NCBI GenBank assembly: GCA_003164035.1
Contig: PLRS01000159.1
Location: 1 to 64,000, forward strand
Origin: Bryobacterales bacterium
GTDB taxonomy: Bacteria > Acidobacteriota > Terriglobia > Bryobacterales > Bryobacteraceae
DNA: 64,000 bases
Direction: 5' to 3'
The notes beneath the pieces were generated by a model. It worked only from the letters and a program-made list of their open reading frames with translations, was not told the origin of the DNA and made no database searches. Positions 8,502 through 16,272 of the stretch are shown here, piece after piece. Both the position numbers and the translations under genes were made by a program. Positions within the stretch are counted from its first letter, which is position 1; each line of letters opens with the position of its first letter.

Positions 8502-8831
8502 ATGAAGAAGCTGTTACTGACGTCTGCTCTCGCCTTGTCCTTCCTGTCCCTCGCTAGCGCCGCGAAGGTTTACGAGATCGTACTCTCCAGCCCGACAAAG
8601 GTCGGCAACGTACAGTTGAAAGCCGGGGCGTATCGTCTTAAAATCGACGGCGGCAACGCGGTTTTTACCGAAGAAGAGACCTCCAAGAAATTCACCGCGC
8701 CGGTGAAGGTTGAAAACACCGACCAGAGATTCGACCAGACCGTGGTCAATACGTCCGTGACCGATGGCGCGGCGAAGGTGAAAGACATTCAATTGGGCGG
8801 TTCCAAGACCAAGCTCTCGTTCGACGAGTGA
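8502..8831 (+). CDS. small secreted protein, paralogue 1
   Basis: From ATG 8502 the product is 109 residues: a signal peptide (MKKLLLTSALALSFLSLASA) and a mature 89-residue beta-rich domain with IVLSSPTKVGNVQLKAGAY, then KIDGGNAVF and VKDIQLGGSKTKLSF. The gene at 9117-9446 encodes a same-length paralogue with the same block order, so this is a local duplication. The fold and role are not known to me; small exported beta proteins with a KxGxxxLKAGxY motif recur in Acidobacteriota. GAGGAG lies 14 bases upstream. A rho-independent terminator follows. Confidence 0.85.
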   Translation: MKKLLLTSALALSFLSLASAAKVYEIVLSSPTKVGNVQLKAGAYRLKIDGGNAVFTEEETSKKFTAPVKVENTDQRFDQTVVNTSVTDGAAKVKDIQLGGSKTKLSFDE

Positions 8832-8867
8832 GACCCCGGACTGCCCCCCGCTGTTTCGCACGGCTCA

Positions 8868-8902
8868 ACGCCAGGTGCGCCCCACGCGTGCCTGGCGTTT
8901 TT
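8868..8902 (+). terminator. rho-independent terminator
   Basis: Arms AACGCCAGG (8868-8876) and CCTGGCGTT (8891-8899) form a GC-rich stem with a 14-base loop, followed by a run of T ending at 8902. It lies 37 bases after the stop of the small secreted protein gene at 8502-8831 and would end its transcript before the paralogue. Confidence 0.8.
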
Positions 8903-9116
8903 GTCTGTAAGCGGCCGCGGTGGAAGAATATGGCCGCGGGTGAACGCCGGCTCAAGCTCCCGGTGTTTGTCACTTTCCGTAAACACATGTCAGTAACTCG
9001 TATACAGTCTGCACAGATGTAACTCGGGCTGGAGGCGGGGCGCCTTTCACTATGTAAGCCAACACCTCGTAAGTTGAGTCGGTGCTTGGTCTAACTCAAA
9101 TAAGGAGTAACCTGAC

Positions 9117-9446
9117 ATGAAGAAACTTGCGTGCGTCTCTATTCTCGCCTTTTCGTTCCTCACTCTGGCGAGCGCGGCGAAGTCCTATCACATCGTTTTG
9201 GCCGGTCCGGCCAAAGTCGGCAACCTGGAGCTCAAGGCCGGCAACTATGCCGTGAAGGTGGATGGCGCGAACGCCGTCTTCACCCGGGAGAATACCGACA
9301 AGTCGTTTAGCGCTCCGGTGAAGGTCGAGAATGCCGGCCGGAAATTCGCCGAGACCACGGTGGAGTCGACCACGGCCAGCGGCGAGAACGTCGTGCAGGA
9401 CATCCAGTTGGGCGGCACCGGCACCCAGCTCGATTTCAGCTATTAG
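9117..9446 (+). CDS. small secreted protein, paralogue 2
   Basis: The product is 109 residues, the same length as its neighbour at 8502-8831, and shares the signal peptide pattern (MKKLACVSILAFSFLTLASA) and the blocks VLAGPAKVGNLELKAGNYAV, KVDGANAVFTREN, FSAPVKVEN and VQDIQLGGTGTQLDF. AAGGAG lies 8 bases before ATG 9117. A terminator separates it from paralogue 1, so it probably has its own promoter in 8903-9105, a stretch in which I see no other gene. Function unknown. Confidence 0.87.
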   Translation: MKKLACVSILAFSFLTLASAAKSYHIVLAGPAKVGNLELKAGNYAVKVDGANAVFTRENTDKSFSAPVKVENAGRKFAETTVESTTASGENVVQDIQLGGTGTQLDFSY

Positions 9447-9460
9447 CCGCGCGCATTTCA

Positions 9461-9520
9461 GCAGTCGGCGGTCGGCGATCGGCTCCTCCGGCTGTGAGCC
9501 CATCGCCGATGGCCGACTGC
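9461..9520 (+). terminator. hairpin after small secreted protein gene
   Basis: Arms beginning GCAGTCGGC (9461) and ending GCCGACTGC (9520) pair imperfectly over about 25 bases with a 10-base loop. It starts 14 bases after the stop at 9446. There is no T-run, so termination is inferred from position only; it may also be another REP-like element. Confidence 0.45.
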
Positions 9521-9525
9521 CCTAG

Positions 9526-9593
9526 TAACCGCTCCCTCACGGTCGCGGCTCGGTTTCGCGCGTTTCCGAGCCGCGACCGTTAGGGAGCGGTTG
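9526..9593. repeat. palindromic dispersed repeat, family 1, copy B
   Basis: Arm AACCGCTCCCTCACGGTCGC followed by GGCTCGG pairs with CCGAGCCGCGACCGTTAGGG followed by AGCGGTT, separated by 12 bases. It occupies the gap between the convergent genes ending at 9446 and 9637. Confidence 0.88.
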
Positions 9594-9636
9594 CCCGGAA
9601 ATACCTTCGCGAATTTACGAAGCTGCGTACTTATTC

Positions 9637-11952
9637 CTACCGCAGCACCACCTTGGCTACACCGACGTTATTGGCGCTATCGGCGGCGCGAACCACCAGC
9701 AGGTGCTCGCCAGGTGCGAGATTGGTCAGATCCAGCGCGAAACGTTCGCGCCGCGAATCGATCACTCCATCCACGGCTTCCATGGGCACCCAACTGGCGG
9801 CATCCAGGGAATATTCGGCGCGGCGCAGCGGAGAAGCGGCGTCTTCCGCGCTCCATTCGATATGCGCCGCAGCGCCGCTGCGGGCGACCGAGGTCACCGT
9901 CAGCGAGGGCGGCGTGTTATCGATCAGGACCGGAGCGCTGATCAACTGCGACTCGCGCGCGCTGGCCGGCGGATTGGCCTCGCGGTCGGAGGCCAGCACG
10001 CGAAAATAATACTTGCCGTCGGCCAGGGCGTTGGCGTCGAAGGTCAGCGAGGATTCGTGGAGGTCGCCCTTCAGGAGCTTCCATTGGTGCTCCTCCTCGC
10101 CGCGAAAATACAGGCTGTAGACCAGGCGGTCGCCATCGGGGTCCTCGGCCTGCCAGGCCACGGTGATCTGCTGCTCGGCGGCGCGTGCCAGGGTCTGGGT
10201 GGGCGTCCCCGCCGCGCTCGACGAGGTATCGCCCGAATCGCTCACCGTGACTGTGTAGGGCGCCGAAGAAGACGAGGAACTGGGGGCGCCGCGGCCGGCC
10301 TGGGTCAGCACGGCCTGGCTCACCACATTGATGCTCTTGACCACCGGCGGCGAATTCTGCGGCAGATAGGCCACGGTGACGCTTTCGAGCGCCGGTGTCG
10401 CGCCGCCCGATCCGCCCATCTCGGCTTTCCATTGGATATAGCGGGCGTTGGGACTGGAGATGCGCGAGCCATTGGCATCGCCCAGCGGTTCCGACCAGTC
10501 GCTCCAGGTGCGGTCGGGCTTCATCGAATTGCCGGAGCGGGTGCGGAAGCGAAGCGTCGCGCCGGCCGGCAGATCGGCGCGCCAGCTCACGCTGCCCCAG
10601 CGCGAAGCGGTGCCGGAATCGTGTACCGGGGCCTCGTAGAAACCGCTGTCGCCGGGCAGTTCGCTCAACCGGAAGATGCGGCCCAGGTTGCCGGTCGCGG
10701 CCAGAATCGAGTGCTCGGACGGCAGCAGGCGCACCGCCTGGCCCTGGTTGGTCTGGGCGATCAGGGTGACCCGCCGATCCGGAGCCAGCCCGTAGATGCG
10801 GCCGTCCTGATCGGTGGAAAACACCAGTTGCCGCTCCAGCGCCAGCAGGCCGAACGCGTTTTCGTCTTTCGAACTCCACAGCGTCTCTACGGTGTTATCC
10901 GGATTGATCCGGTACACCGCCGATTTTTCCACTCCGCTCACATCCACCACCGGATTGAACTGCGTGCTGATCTGCGGCGTGGCGGCCGGCTGCGGCGGCT
11001 GGGCGGGCGCGGGCGGTTTGATCTCGGTACCCGGACCGGCCTGCGCTTCCACCGTGATGGACGCGTTGGCGGTGGGCATGGCGCCGGGATTGCCCGCCGC
11101 CTGCGCCGCCTGCGCGGCGGCTTGCGCCTGTTTGGCCACGGCTCCCCCCAACGCGGCCGCGTAGATGGTGCCATCCGGCATGGGTATGATGGAGCGGATC
11201 TCCGGCAGCGTGGAGTCGTAGAGCACGAACGCCTTGTCCTTGGCGGAGACGCGGTACAGAATGCCGTTAGGCTCGGTTCCCGCCAGGACCCGCCCTTGCT
11301 CGTCCACGGCGAGGCCGGTAATGTGCGATTGGCCGGTATCGTAGTACAATTCGCCCTTGCCCGAAGCGTCCACGCGGAACAGCTTGCCCTGGTCGCCGGT
11401 GCCCACGTAGAGGCTCCCATCCGGGCCAAAAGCCAGCGTCCAGATATAGCGCGTCTTGGGCGCGAAGAACTCGGTGGCCTTGCCCGCCTCGATGCGATAG
11501 ACCTTCCCGTCCGGCGAAGTGCCTGCGTAGACGGCGCCGGCCGGGTCCACCGCGATGGCGAATACCTCCGGCTCGTCGGCCGACCAGTACAGGCTGGCGT
11601 GGCCGCTCGCGTCGATCCGGTACACCCGGCCGCGGTGTCCGGTGGCGGCGTACAAGCTGCCGTCCGGCGCTTCGGCTACGCCCCAGATCACCGGCTGGTC
11701 GGAGGTAAACACGGTCTCCATTTTGGGTGCCAGCGAAAGCCGGCCTTCCCGGCTCAGCGAAATCCCTTCGAACCGGCCGCGGATGAAATCGGCGTAGGAA
11801 TTCATCTCCCACACCGTGGTGCCGCTGGAATAAAGCGCCGCCGCCATTGCCGCCGCCAGCAAGACGATTCTAGCCGGCCGGCCTAAACCTGAGGTGGGGC
11901 AGGCGGTCCCGCCTGCCCATAGGGAGAACTTACCCGCGCGCGATCTCGTCAT
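9637..11952 (-). CDS. exported beta-propeller protein with fibronectin-like C-terminus
   Basis: The 771-residue protein has a long, basic n-region and a hydrophobic signal segment (IVLLAAAMAAALYSS, about 29-43). Residues about 80-290 hold repeated propeller blades with PDGSLYAATG and GRVYRIDASG type strands (NHL/SMP-30-like). A low-complexity Ala/Gln/Pro linker (about 280-345) is followed by a further propeller part, then a region with Trp-rich SWRADLP and TWSDWSEPL blocks, and a fibronectin-type domain near 600-690. ATG 11952 overlaps the TGA of the upstream peptidase gene (ATGA), which fixes the start and couples translation. Role unknown; probably envelope-associated, acting with the peptidase. 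Confidence 0.8.
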   Translation of the reverse strand: MTRSRAGKFSLWAGGTACPTSGLGRPARIVLLAAAMAAALYSSGTTVWEMNSYADFIRGRFEGISLSREGRLSLAPKMETVFTSDQPVIWGVAEAPDGSLYAATGHRGRVYRIDASGHASLYWSADEPEVFAIAVDPAGAVYAGTSPDGKVYRIEAGKATEFFAPKTRYIWTLAFGPDGSLYVGTGDQGKLFRVDASGKGELYYDTGQSHITGLAVDEQGRVLAGTEPNGILYRVSAKDKAFVLYDSTLPEIRSIIPMPDGTIYAAALGGAVAKQAQAAAQAAQAAGNPGAMPTANASITVEAQAGPGTEIKPPAPAQPPQPAATPQISTQFNPVVDVSGVEKSAVYRINPDNTVETLWSSKDENAFGLLALERQLVFSTDQDGRIYGLAPDRRVTLIAQTNQGQAVRLLPSEHSILAATGNLGRIFRLSELPGDSGFYEAPVHDSGTASRWGSVSWRADLPAGATLRFRTRSGNSMKPDRTWSDWSEPLGDANGSRISSPNARYIQWKAEMGGSGGATPALESVTVAYLPQNSPPVVKSINVVSQAVLTQAGRGAPSSSSSSAPYTVTVSDSGDTSSSAAGTPTQTLARAAEQQITVAWQAEDPDGDRLVYSLYFRGEEEHQWKLLKGDLHESSLTFDANALADGKYYFRVLASDREANPPASARESQLISAPVLIDNTPPSLTVTSVARSGAAAHIEWSAEDAASPLRRAEYSLDAASWVPMEAVDGVIDSRRERFALDLTNLAPGEHLLVVRAADSANNVGVAKVVLR
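11894..11919. repeat. GTGGGGCAGG palindrome inside a coding sequence
   Basis: GTGGGGCAGGCGG-TCCCGCCTGCCCAT is a near-perfect palindrome of the family also found at 50385, 49047 and 61641. Here it is in frame and encodes part of the n-region LWAGGTACPTSG of the propeller protein, just before the hydrophobic core of the signal peptide. Confidence 0.8.
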
Positions 11953-13718
11953 TCCTTGACTTCCACTTGGATGGTTTTAGCGCCGGAAATTACCATTTCG
12001 CCCCCGTCGATTTCGATTTCCGCGATTTTCGAATTGCGGGATTGGGTGATGCCCGACTGGTTCGACTGGGCCGGGTCGAGCACCAGCGCCACCGAGGCCG
12101 GGACCGCGCCCAAATCGGCGCCCTCCACCTGAAACGCCGCGTCCGTGCGCCACACCCGCACATACGCCTTGTTGTTGGGATGGAGATTGTTCACCGCCGC
12201 CAGCATCTGCGTTTCGGTGCGCGGCGTGGTCGCGATCGTCTGGCGAAAATCCGCCACATTGGCGGTGAGGGCGTCGGAAACGGTGAAATAGAGCGGGCCC
12301 GGCGTAGCGCCGATCGGTACCGCATACTCCACCGTCCGCGCGCTTTCCACGCCGCCATCGCCGGTCAGCAGCACGTCGAGGGTCACCTTTTCCCCGGCGC
12401 GCACCTGGCGGCGTACTGCGGTTACCGAGTCGATGGTGAGCTCCCGCTTGCGGTCGGAAACCTCGATCGCGAGATCCACGCTCTTCAACCGCAGGCCGGC
12501 AAAGCCGCTCTGCATCAGGTAGGCCAGCGGGATGGCGGCGCCGAGAGACGCCTGCTGCGCCGCGCCGTTATCGGCCGCGAAGACGTTCGCGATCCGCAGC
12601 GGCGCCGGGGCGTTCTGAAAATCGATCCTGCCGGTGAGACGCAGGCTCTCCGCCCCCACCGAGCGCTCCGTGAAGTCCACCGCCGAATACAACGCCATCT
12701 GCAGCAGCAGCGGCGACAACAGCGGGTCCTCCACCATTTGGATGTGGTAGCTGTCCACCGTGCGTCCACCCCGCGAAACGGTAAGGTTCACCGGCGCCAT
12801 GGGCGGCCGTTTGCCCAGCTCGCCGGCGATGGCCGTGCTGCGGTCCTGCTGGATCGAGCCCATCCATTCCTTCGCCGCCGAAAGCTTGAACGACGTATTC
12901 ACGTTGGGGATGAGGGTAATCACTTCGGCGAGGGCAAAGGGCAGCGCGGTAGCGCCCACCGAAAGAAAACGGTGTCCGAAAGCGTACAGCCGGTTGCCGT
13001 CGATATAGGTGACGGTGCCCTGCGCGTCCACCGTGAAATCGCCCGCCAAAAGCTGCACGCTGATCATCGAACCGGGCTTCAGGTCGGCCGGGTTGCCCAT
13101 GGCCGGTTGCGAAGCGCCGCCGCCCACGCCCTGGCGCGGATCGAGGCCGAGTGCGCGCAGCCGGGGCCCGAAGGCGTCCAGCGTGGCTTGGCTGAAACCA
13201 CCGAAGCCGATGGGCGTGGCGATATCGGCCAGCCCCGCGCCGCCGGCCAGCGCAGGTTCGGGACCGGGAATGGCGCGCGTCAGATCGGCTTGGGCAAGCT
13301 GAATCGCGGCACGTTCCGCGCCACGCCGCGCCACCCCCGCCGCCGGCGTCGTGATCCGCACCATGTCTTCGATCGGCCGGATGGCCGCGATGGGCTGCTT
13401 CGAGAAAGGAAACGCCATCGCCACCGCGCCCACCAGCTTGCCATCGATGTAGACCGGGCTTCCGCTCATGCCCTCCATCACCCCGGTCTGTTCCAACGGG
13501 CCGCCCGAAAGCCGGGCCAGAATCAGCGATTCCTTGGGGCCGACGTTCTCCAGCACGCCCAAAATCTCCACCTGAAACTCATCGATGCGGGTGCCGGAAA
13601 AAACCGTCCGTCCCGTGCCGCGCATGCCCGCACGGACATCTTTCAAGGCGAGGAATGGCGTTTGCGCGGCGAGCGAAGCGGCCAGCATGGCGAACGCCGC
13701 GAGGACAGAGCGAGGCAC
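11949..13718 (-). CDS. SpoIVB-like S55 peptidase domain protein
   Basis: The 589-residue exported protein (signal peptide about 1-19) shows S55 features: FLALKDVRAGMRGTGRTVFS near the N-terminus, the serine block GMSGSPVYIDGKLVGAV (83-99), and a histidine block YIDGNRLYAFGHRFLSVG (238-255). S55 peptidases such as Bacillus SpoIVB are self-processing serine proteases that cleave envelope partners. Here the Ser block precedes the His block. The C-terminal half is beta-rich without recognisable motifs. It is the first gene of a two-gene operon with the propeller protein. This need not mean sporulation, since the domain is common in non-sporing Acidobacteriota. Confidence 0.82.
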   Translation of the reverse strand: MPRSVLAAFAMLAASLAAQTPFLALKDVRAGMRGTGRTVFSGTRIDEFQVEILGVLENVGPKESLILARLSGGPLEQTGVMEGMSGSPVYIDGKLVGAVAMAFPFSKQPIAAIRPIEDMVRITTPAAGVARRGAERAAIQLAQADLTRAIPGPEPALAGGAGLADIATPIGFGGFSQATLDAFGPRLRALGLDPRQGVGGGASQPAMGNPADLKPGSMISVQLLAGDFTVDAQGTVTYIDGNRLYAFGHRFLSVGATALPFALAEVITLIPNVNTSFKLSAAKEWMGSIQQDRSTAIAGELGKRPPMAPVNLTVSRGGRTVDSYHIQMVEDPLLSPLLLQMALYSAVDFTERSVGAESLRLTGRIDFQNAPAPLRIANVFAADNGAAQQASLGAAIPLAYLMQSGFAGLRLKSVDLAIEVSDRKRELTIDSVTAVRRQVRAGEKVTLDVLLTGDGGVESARTVEYAVPIGATPGPLYFTVSDALTANVADFRQTIATTPRTETQMLAAVNNLHPNNKAYVRVWRTDAAFQVEGADLGAVPASVALVLDPAQSNQSGITQSRNSKIAEIEIDGGEMVISGAKTIQVEVKE

Positions 13719-14156
13719 GTTCTCATTGTAACCGCCGCGTTACGGCGAAAACGGGACCATTTGGCGGCGGACGTGGCGCAGGCTCCCGCGCGATGCCGCA
13801 GATGGCGCGGTGCTTAACCGATTTGGGAGAGTTGGTTCCCGGCAACCGCTCCCTAACCGTCGCGCCTCGGTAAGCGACTGCAAACACGCGGTGTCCGTAA
13901 CCGAGCCGCGACCGCGAAGGGAGCGATTGCCGGGCCTAAACCGCGAGACCCGCAGATCGGTTAAGCACCCAAAACTGGGACGGACCCCCTGGCCCGGCAT
14001 AGGCGTTAGGATAAGCCCGACTGGACTGTGGGCTCGCACTTCAACCTGTCGTGCGTTCCTCGCCAAGCTGCCACGACCTGCCCCATTTGCCGTCGCCAGG
14101 CAGAAATTGGCGCGGCTGATCTGGGAGAACCTCAGTACTCCGCGGAGCGACGCCCC
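13719..14156. other. 438-base gap with nested inverted repeats
   Basis: The gap upstream of the peptidase gene carries the nested repeat at 13809-13969. The remaining sequence holds no frame I can support as a gene. The peptidase promoter should lie in 13719-13800. Confidence 0.55.
13809..13969. repeat. family 1 repeat (copy C) nested in a 14-bp inverted repeat
   Basis: The outer arms GGTGCTTAACCGAT (13809-13822) and ATCGGTTAAGCACC (13956-13969) are perfect reverse complements. Inside them lie family 1 arms CGGCAACCGCTCCCTAACCG (13840-13859) and CGAGCCGCGACCGCGAAGGG to about 13933. The symmetrical 161-base unit looks like a small mobile or structured element. Confidence 0.75.
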
Positions 14157-14588
14157 CTACCGCCCATGTTGGCGCGGAGCTTTCCGTCGTCCGCCTATGT
14201 TGTCTGGCCAGACTATTCCATTTTCAACCATGTAGGAAATCCGCCGGATGACCGCCCCGTTGTCAATGCGGCCTTGGATAACTGTGCCGCCCGAAATGGC
14301 CCGCTGAAACAGCCAGCGCCGGGATCCTGCTGAACGAAACCTAAATCCTGCTTCTGCCAGGGACTCGAGAGATCCCCACAGTCGCACCTGAGTGCGCTTG
14401 GGTGGTACAAAGAACCTCCCCATTTCAATCATGGGCTTGGCGCACTGGGGACAGACAACTTTCTCGGGCGCTGGAACGCGGATCGGCCGTTGCAACTGGC
14501 GATCGTAGACTGCTGGTGGTTCATAGGCCCGTCCGAACATCTTCCGGCAGGCGAAACATACCCACTGTCCAGAGCCTTTGACTTCCAC
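14157..14588 (-). CDS. zinc-ribbon protein
   Basis: The 143-residue product starts at GTG 14588 and has two CxxC knuckles, WVCFACRKMF and VVCPQCAKPMIEMG, that would bind one zinc, followed by FFVPPKRTQVRLWGSLESLA and GFRFRSAGSRRWLF. Small zinc-ribbon proteins of this layout (a C-P-x-C-x-x-P-M block followed by an RxW segment) occur across environmental bacteria without assigned function. The last 50 residues have less typical composition, so the C-terminus may be altered. It is next to a HicB remnant on the opposite strand. Confidence 0.62.
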   Translation of the reverse strand: MEVKGSGQWVCFACRKMFGRAYEPPAVYDRQLQRPIRVPAPEKVVCPQCAKPMIEMGRFFVPPKRTQVRLWGSLESLAEAGFRFRSAGSRRWLFQRAISGGTVIQGRIDNGAVIRRISYMVENGIVWPDNIGGRRKAPRQHGR

Positions 14589-14647
14589 AAGAGGATATTT
14601 GTCGAACTGTTGGATGCCAAGTTGGGGGGCCGAAAGGACGCAGAAGG

Positions 14648-14806
14648 ATGAAGAAACAAAGGGAACTGGACCTGGACGCTTACCCGTTCACGGTACGGAA
14701 GCTGACGACCGAAAACGGGGGCGGCTATCTGGTGGAATACCCGGATGTACCGCTGTGCCAGAATAGGGATCCGGAGACGCAATTCAACTGCCAGCAACCA
14801 AGTTAG
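14648..14806 (+). pseudogene. truncated HicB-like antitoxin
   Basis: ATG 14648 opens a 52-codon frame with AAGGA 5 bases upstream. Residues 12-35 (YPFTVRKLTTENGGGYLVEY then PDVP) match the first strands of HicB antitoxins (YPV-x-GGY-x-V-x-F-PDxPGC). After PDVPLC the conserved GDTxEEA helix is absent and the frame ends at TAG 14806. No HicA gene is adjacent. It is below the usual length cutoff and is read as a remnant of a HicAB module. Confidence 0.6.
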
Positions 14807-14946
14807 ACCGGGCGTTTTTCCAGGAGTTTTGCAAGTCGGTCACAAACTTTGAAGGAATATTCGCTCAACCGTTCCAACCACCTACAGACCCTCCCGCCCG
14901 CCAGCCTCCTTTTCCCGTGCTAATTCTCAGGTTGGAGGAGACTTCC

Positions 14947-15603
14947 ATGATCGACCAATCGAACGCTTCCAAACCCCGCGACCCGCGCGCCCTCAACGCC
15001 TACCGCCACGGCCTCACCGGCCAGGTCCACATCCTCACCCCAGACGACGAGATCGCCTACCGGAAACACTGCACCGGCATCCACGAGTCCTTCGCCCCCG
15101 TCGGCGGCATGGAAACCGACCTCGTCCAGGCGATCGCCGCCGACCGCTGGACCCTCAACCGCGCCGGCGCCATCGAAGGCTCCATCTTCGCCATCGGTGT
15201 CGGCCAGCCCGCCCACGGCACCTCCGGCAACCCCCAGGTCGACGTCGCCCTCGCCCAAGCCCGCGTCTGGCTCGCCGAGGGCAAGAACCTCCAGCTCCTC
15301 TCCCTCTACGCGCACCGCATCCAGAACCGCGTCACTAAAAACAAAAAGATGCTCGACGACCTCCAGCAGCAGCGCCAGGCCGCCCTCCAGAAAGTCGCCG
15401 AAGAGGTCGCCCTCCTCAGCCAACTGGCGGAAAGCAAAGGAGAAACCTACGACATCGAGCGCGACTACCCGCGCCAGGCCCTCCCCCCGCAATTTGATTT
15501 TTCAATTCCCGAAATCGCCCGCCTCGCCACCCACCTGATCCGCCTCGCCGAGGCCAAAAAGCTCCTCCAGGCGACCCAAAGGCCCCTCCGCAGGGCCGCC
15601 TAA
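14947..15603 (+). CDS. hypothetical protein with N-terminal RHGLTGQ motif
   Basis: From ATG 14947 (GGAGGAG 6 bases upstream) the product is 218 residues, mostly helical. It begins with a basic segment PRDPRALNAYRHGLTGQVHI, continues with an acidic helix region (DDEIAYRKHCTGIHESFAP), a helix DLVQAIAADRWTLNRAGAIE, and a coiled-coil-like stretch (KMLDDLQQQRQAALQKVAEE). The N-terminal NAxRHGL motif recalls small proteins found in many copies in Acidobacteriota and some terminase small subunits, but no function can be assigned. Codon usage is strongly C-ending compared with neighbours. Confidence 0.72.
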   Translation: MIDQSNASKPRDPRALNAYRHGLTGQVHILTPDDEIAYRKHCTGIHESFAPVGGMETDLVQAIAADRWTLNRAGAIEGSIFAIGVGQPAHGTSGNPQVDVALAQARVWLAEGKNLQLLSLYAHRIQNRVTKNKKMLDDLQQQRQAALQKVAEEVALLSQLAESKGETYDIERDYPRQALPPQFDFSIPEIARLATHLIRLAEAKKLLQATQRPLRRAA

Positions 15604-15681
15604 GGCCGTCGGACCGCAAAAAGCACATCCGTTTAGGGCGCCGTGGAGCGGACTCCGCCCTAAGTCTGTCTACGCTGGGCC

Positions 15682-15730
15682 GTGGGGCAGCCAATCATGG
15701 CTGCGGCCGCCCTTTCAGGCGGCTCTTCCC
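15682..15730. repeat. GTGGGGCAGCC hairpin repeat, family 5
   Basis: GTGGGGCAGCCAATCATGGC then TGCGGCCGCCCTTTCAGGCG and GCTCTTCC. The closest relative in the window is 49047-49168, which has both the left part and an inverted right part. This copy looks like a half element. Confidence 0.7.
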
Positions 15731-15810
15731 TTCACGCACCTGCCCACCTGTTTCCTGGACACTCCCGTTAGCGCCGCTCGCGGTCGCGGCTCGGCTCGGG
15801 AACCTGGGGA

Positions 15811-15925
15811 ACGTGGGGACAGCCCGTGTGTTTCCCCTCGTAGCACTGCCGACGGTCCGGGCCGTACGGGCGGAAACATGCGGGCTGTCCCCACGTCCCC
15901 GTCCCCACGTCCCCACGTCCCCCTG
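15811..15925. repeat. 25-bp inverted repeat plus GTCCCCAC tandem tail
   Basis: Arms ACGTGGGGACAGCCCGTGTG (continuing TTTCC, 15811-15835) and GGAAACATGCGGGCTGTCCC (continuing CACGT, 15872-15896) differ at one position. The right arm is followed by tandem GTCCCCAC units to about 15925. This ends about 25 bases before the HEPN-partner gene. Confidence 0.8.
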
Positions 15926-15948
15926 AAACGATAGCGGAATGGCACGGG

Positions 15949-16269
15949 GTGGGGGATAATAAACAGGTGTACCTTGCCAGAGCTTTCGCACAACAGCCGC
16001 TGTTTTTCGAGGCTGTCGCTCGAGCGGCCGGTACTTTGCAGCCCCACGTCGTTGACGTGACGCCAACGCTCGGCACCGACTGGAACGGGGAGTCGGCGGT
16101 TTTCTTTGAGATCGTTCTAGCCGATGGCATCCCGCGTGCCCAACTGCTCCCGATTACGAGACAGATTTCACAGTCTATCGTCGAGCAGGTGCAGCCACTT
16201 GAAGAATGGGGAGTTCTTCCCTACTTCAACTTTCTGACGGAGTCGGAGCAGGCCAAAAAATCGGCTTGA
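15949..16269 (+). CDS. small partner protein of HEPN gene
   Basis: The 106-residue product (GTG start at 15949; GTG at 15967 is an alternative) has VDVTPTLGTDWNGESAVFFE, IVLADGIPRAQLLPITRQIS and WGVLPYFNFLTESEQAK blocks. Similar small proteins with a D-W-x-G-x-x-A-x-F-F core sit immediately upstream of HEPN-domain genes in many bacteria. The next gene starts 3 bases after its stop. I infer a two-component module in which this protein is the cognate partner; whether it acts as antitoxin is not known. Function otherwise unassigned. Confidence 0.65.
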   Translation: MGDNKQVYLARAFAQQPLFFEAVARAAGTLQPHVVDVTPTLGTDWNGESAVFFEIVLADGIPRAQLLPITRQISQSIVEQVQPLEEWGVLPYFNFLTESEQAKKSA

Positions 16270-16272
16270 TCG

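Larger units (their letters stand above)
15604..15948. other. repeat-filled gap
   Basis: The 345 bases hold a GTGGGGCAGCC hairpin repeat (15682-15730), an isolated CGCTCGCGGTCGCGGCTCGG fragment near 15774, and a 25-base inverted repeat with a GTCCCCAC tandem tail (15811-15925). No gene is supported. Confidence 0.6.

Noticed and set aside
9703-11886. Plus-strand open frame of 727 codons opposite the propeller gene
   Set aside because: Arg/His/Gly-rich composition without recognisable motifs, exactly antisense to a gene with signal peptide and propeller blades.
11967-13817. Plus-strand open frame of 616 codons opposite the S55-type gene
   Set aside because: Shadow of the peptidase gene; no start signal and no domain, while the minus strand has clear S55 motifs.
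15895-15925. Possible short CRISPR-like array (GTCCCCAC units)
   Set aside because: Units are directly adjacent with no spacers, so this is a simple tandem repeat.
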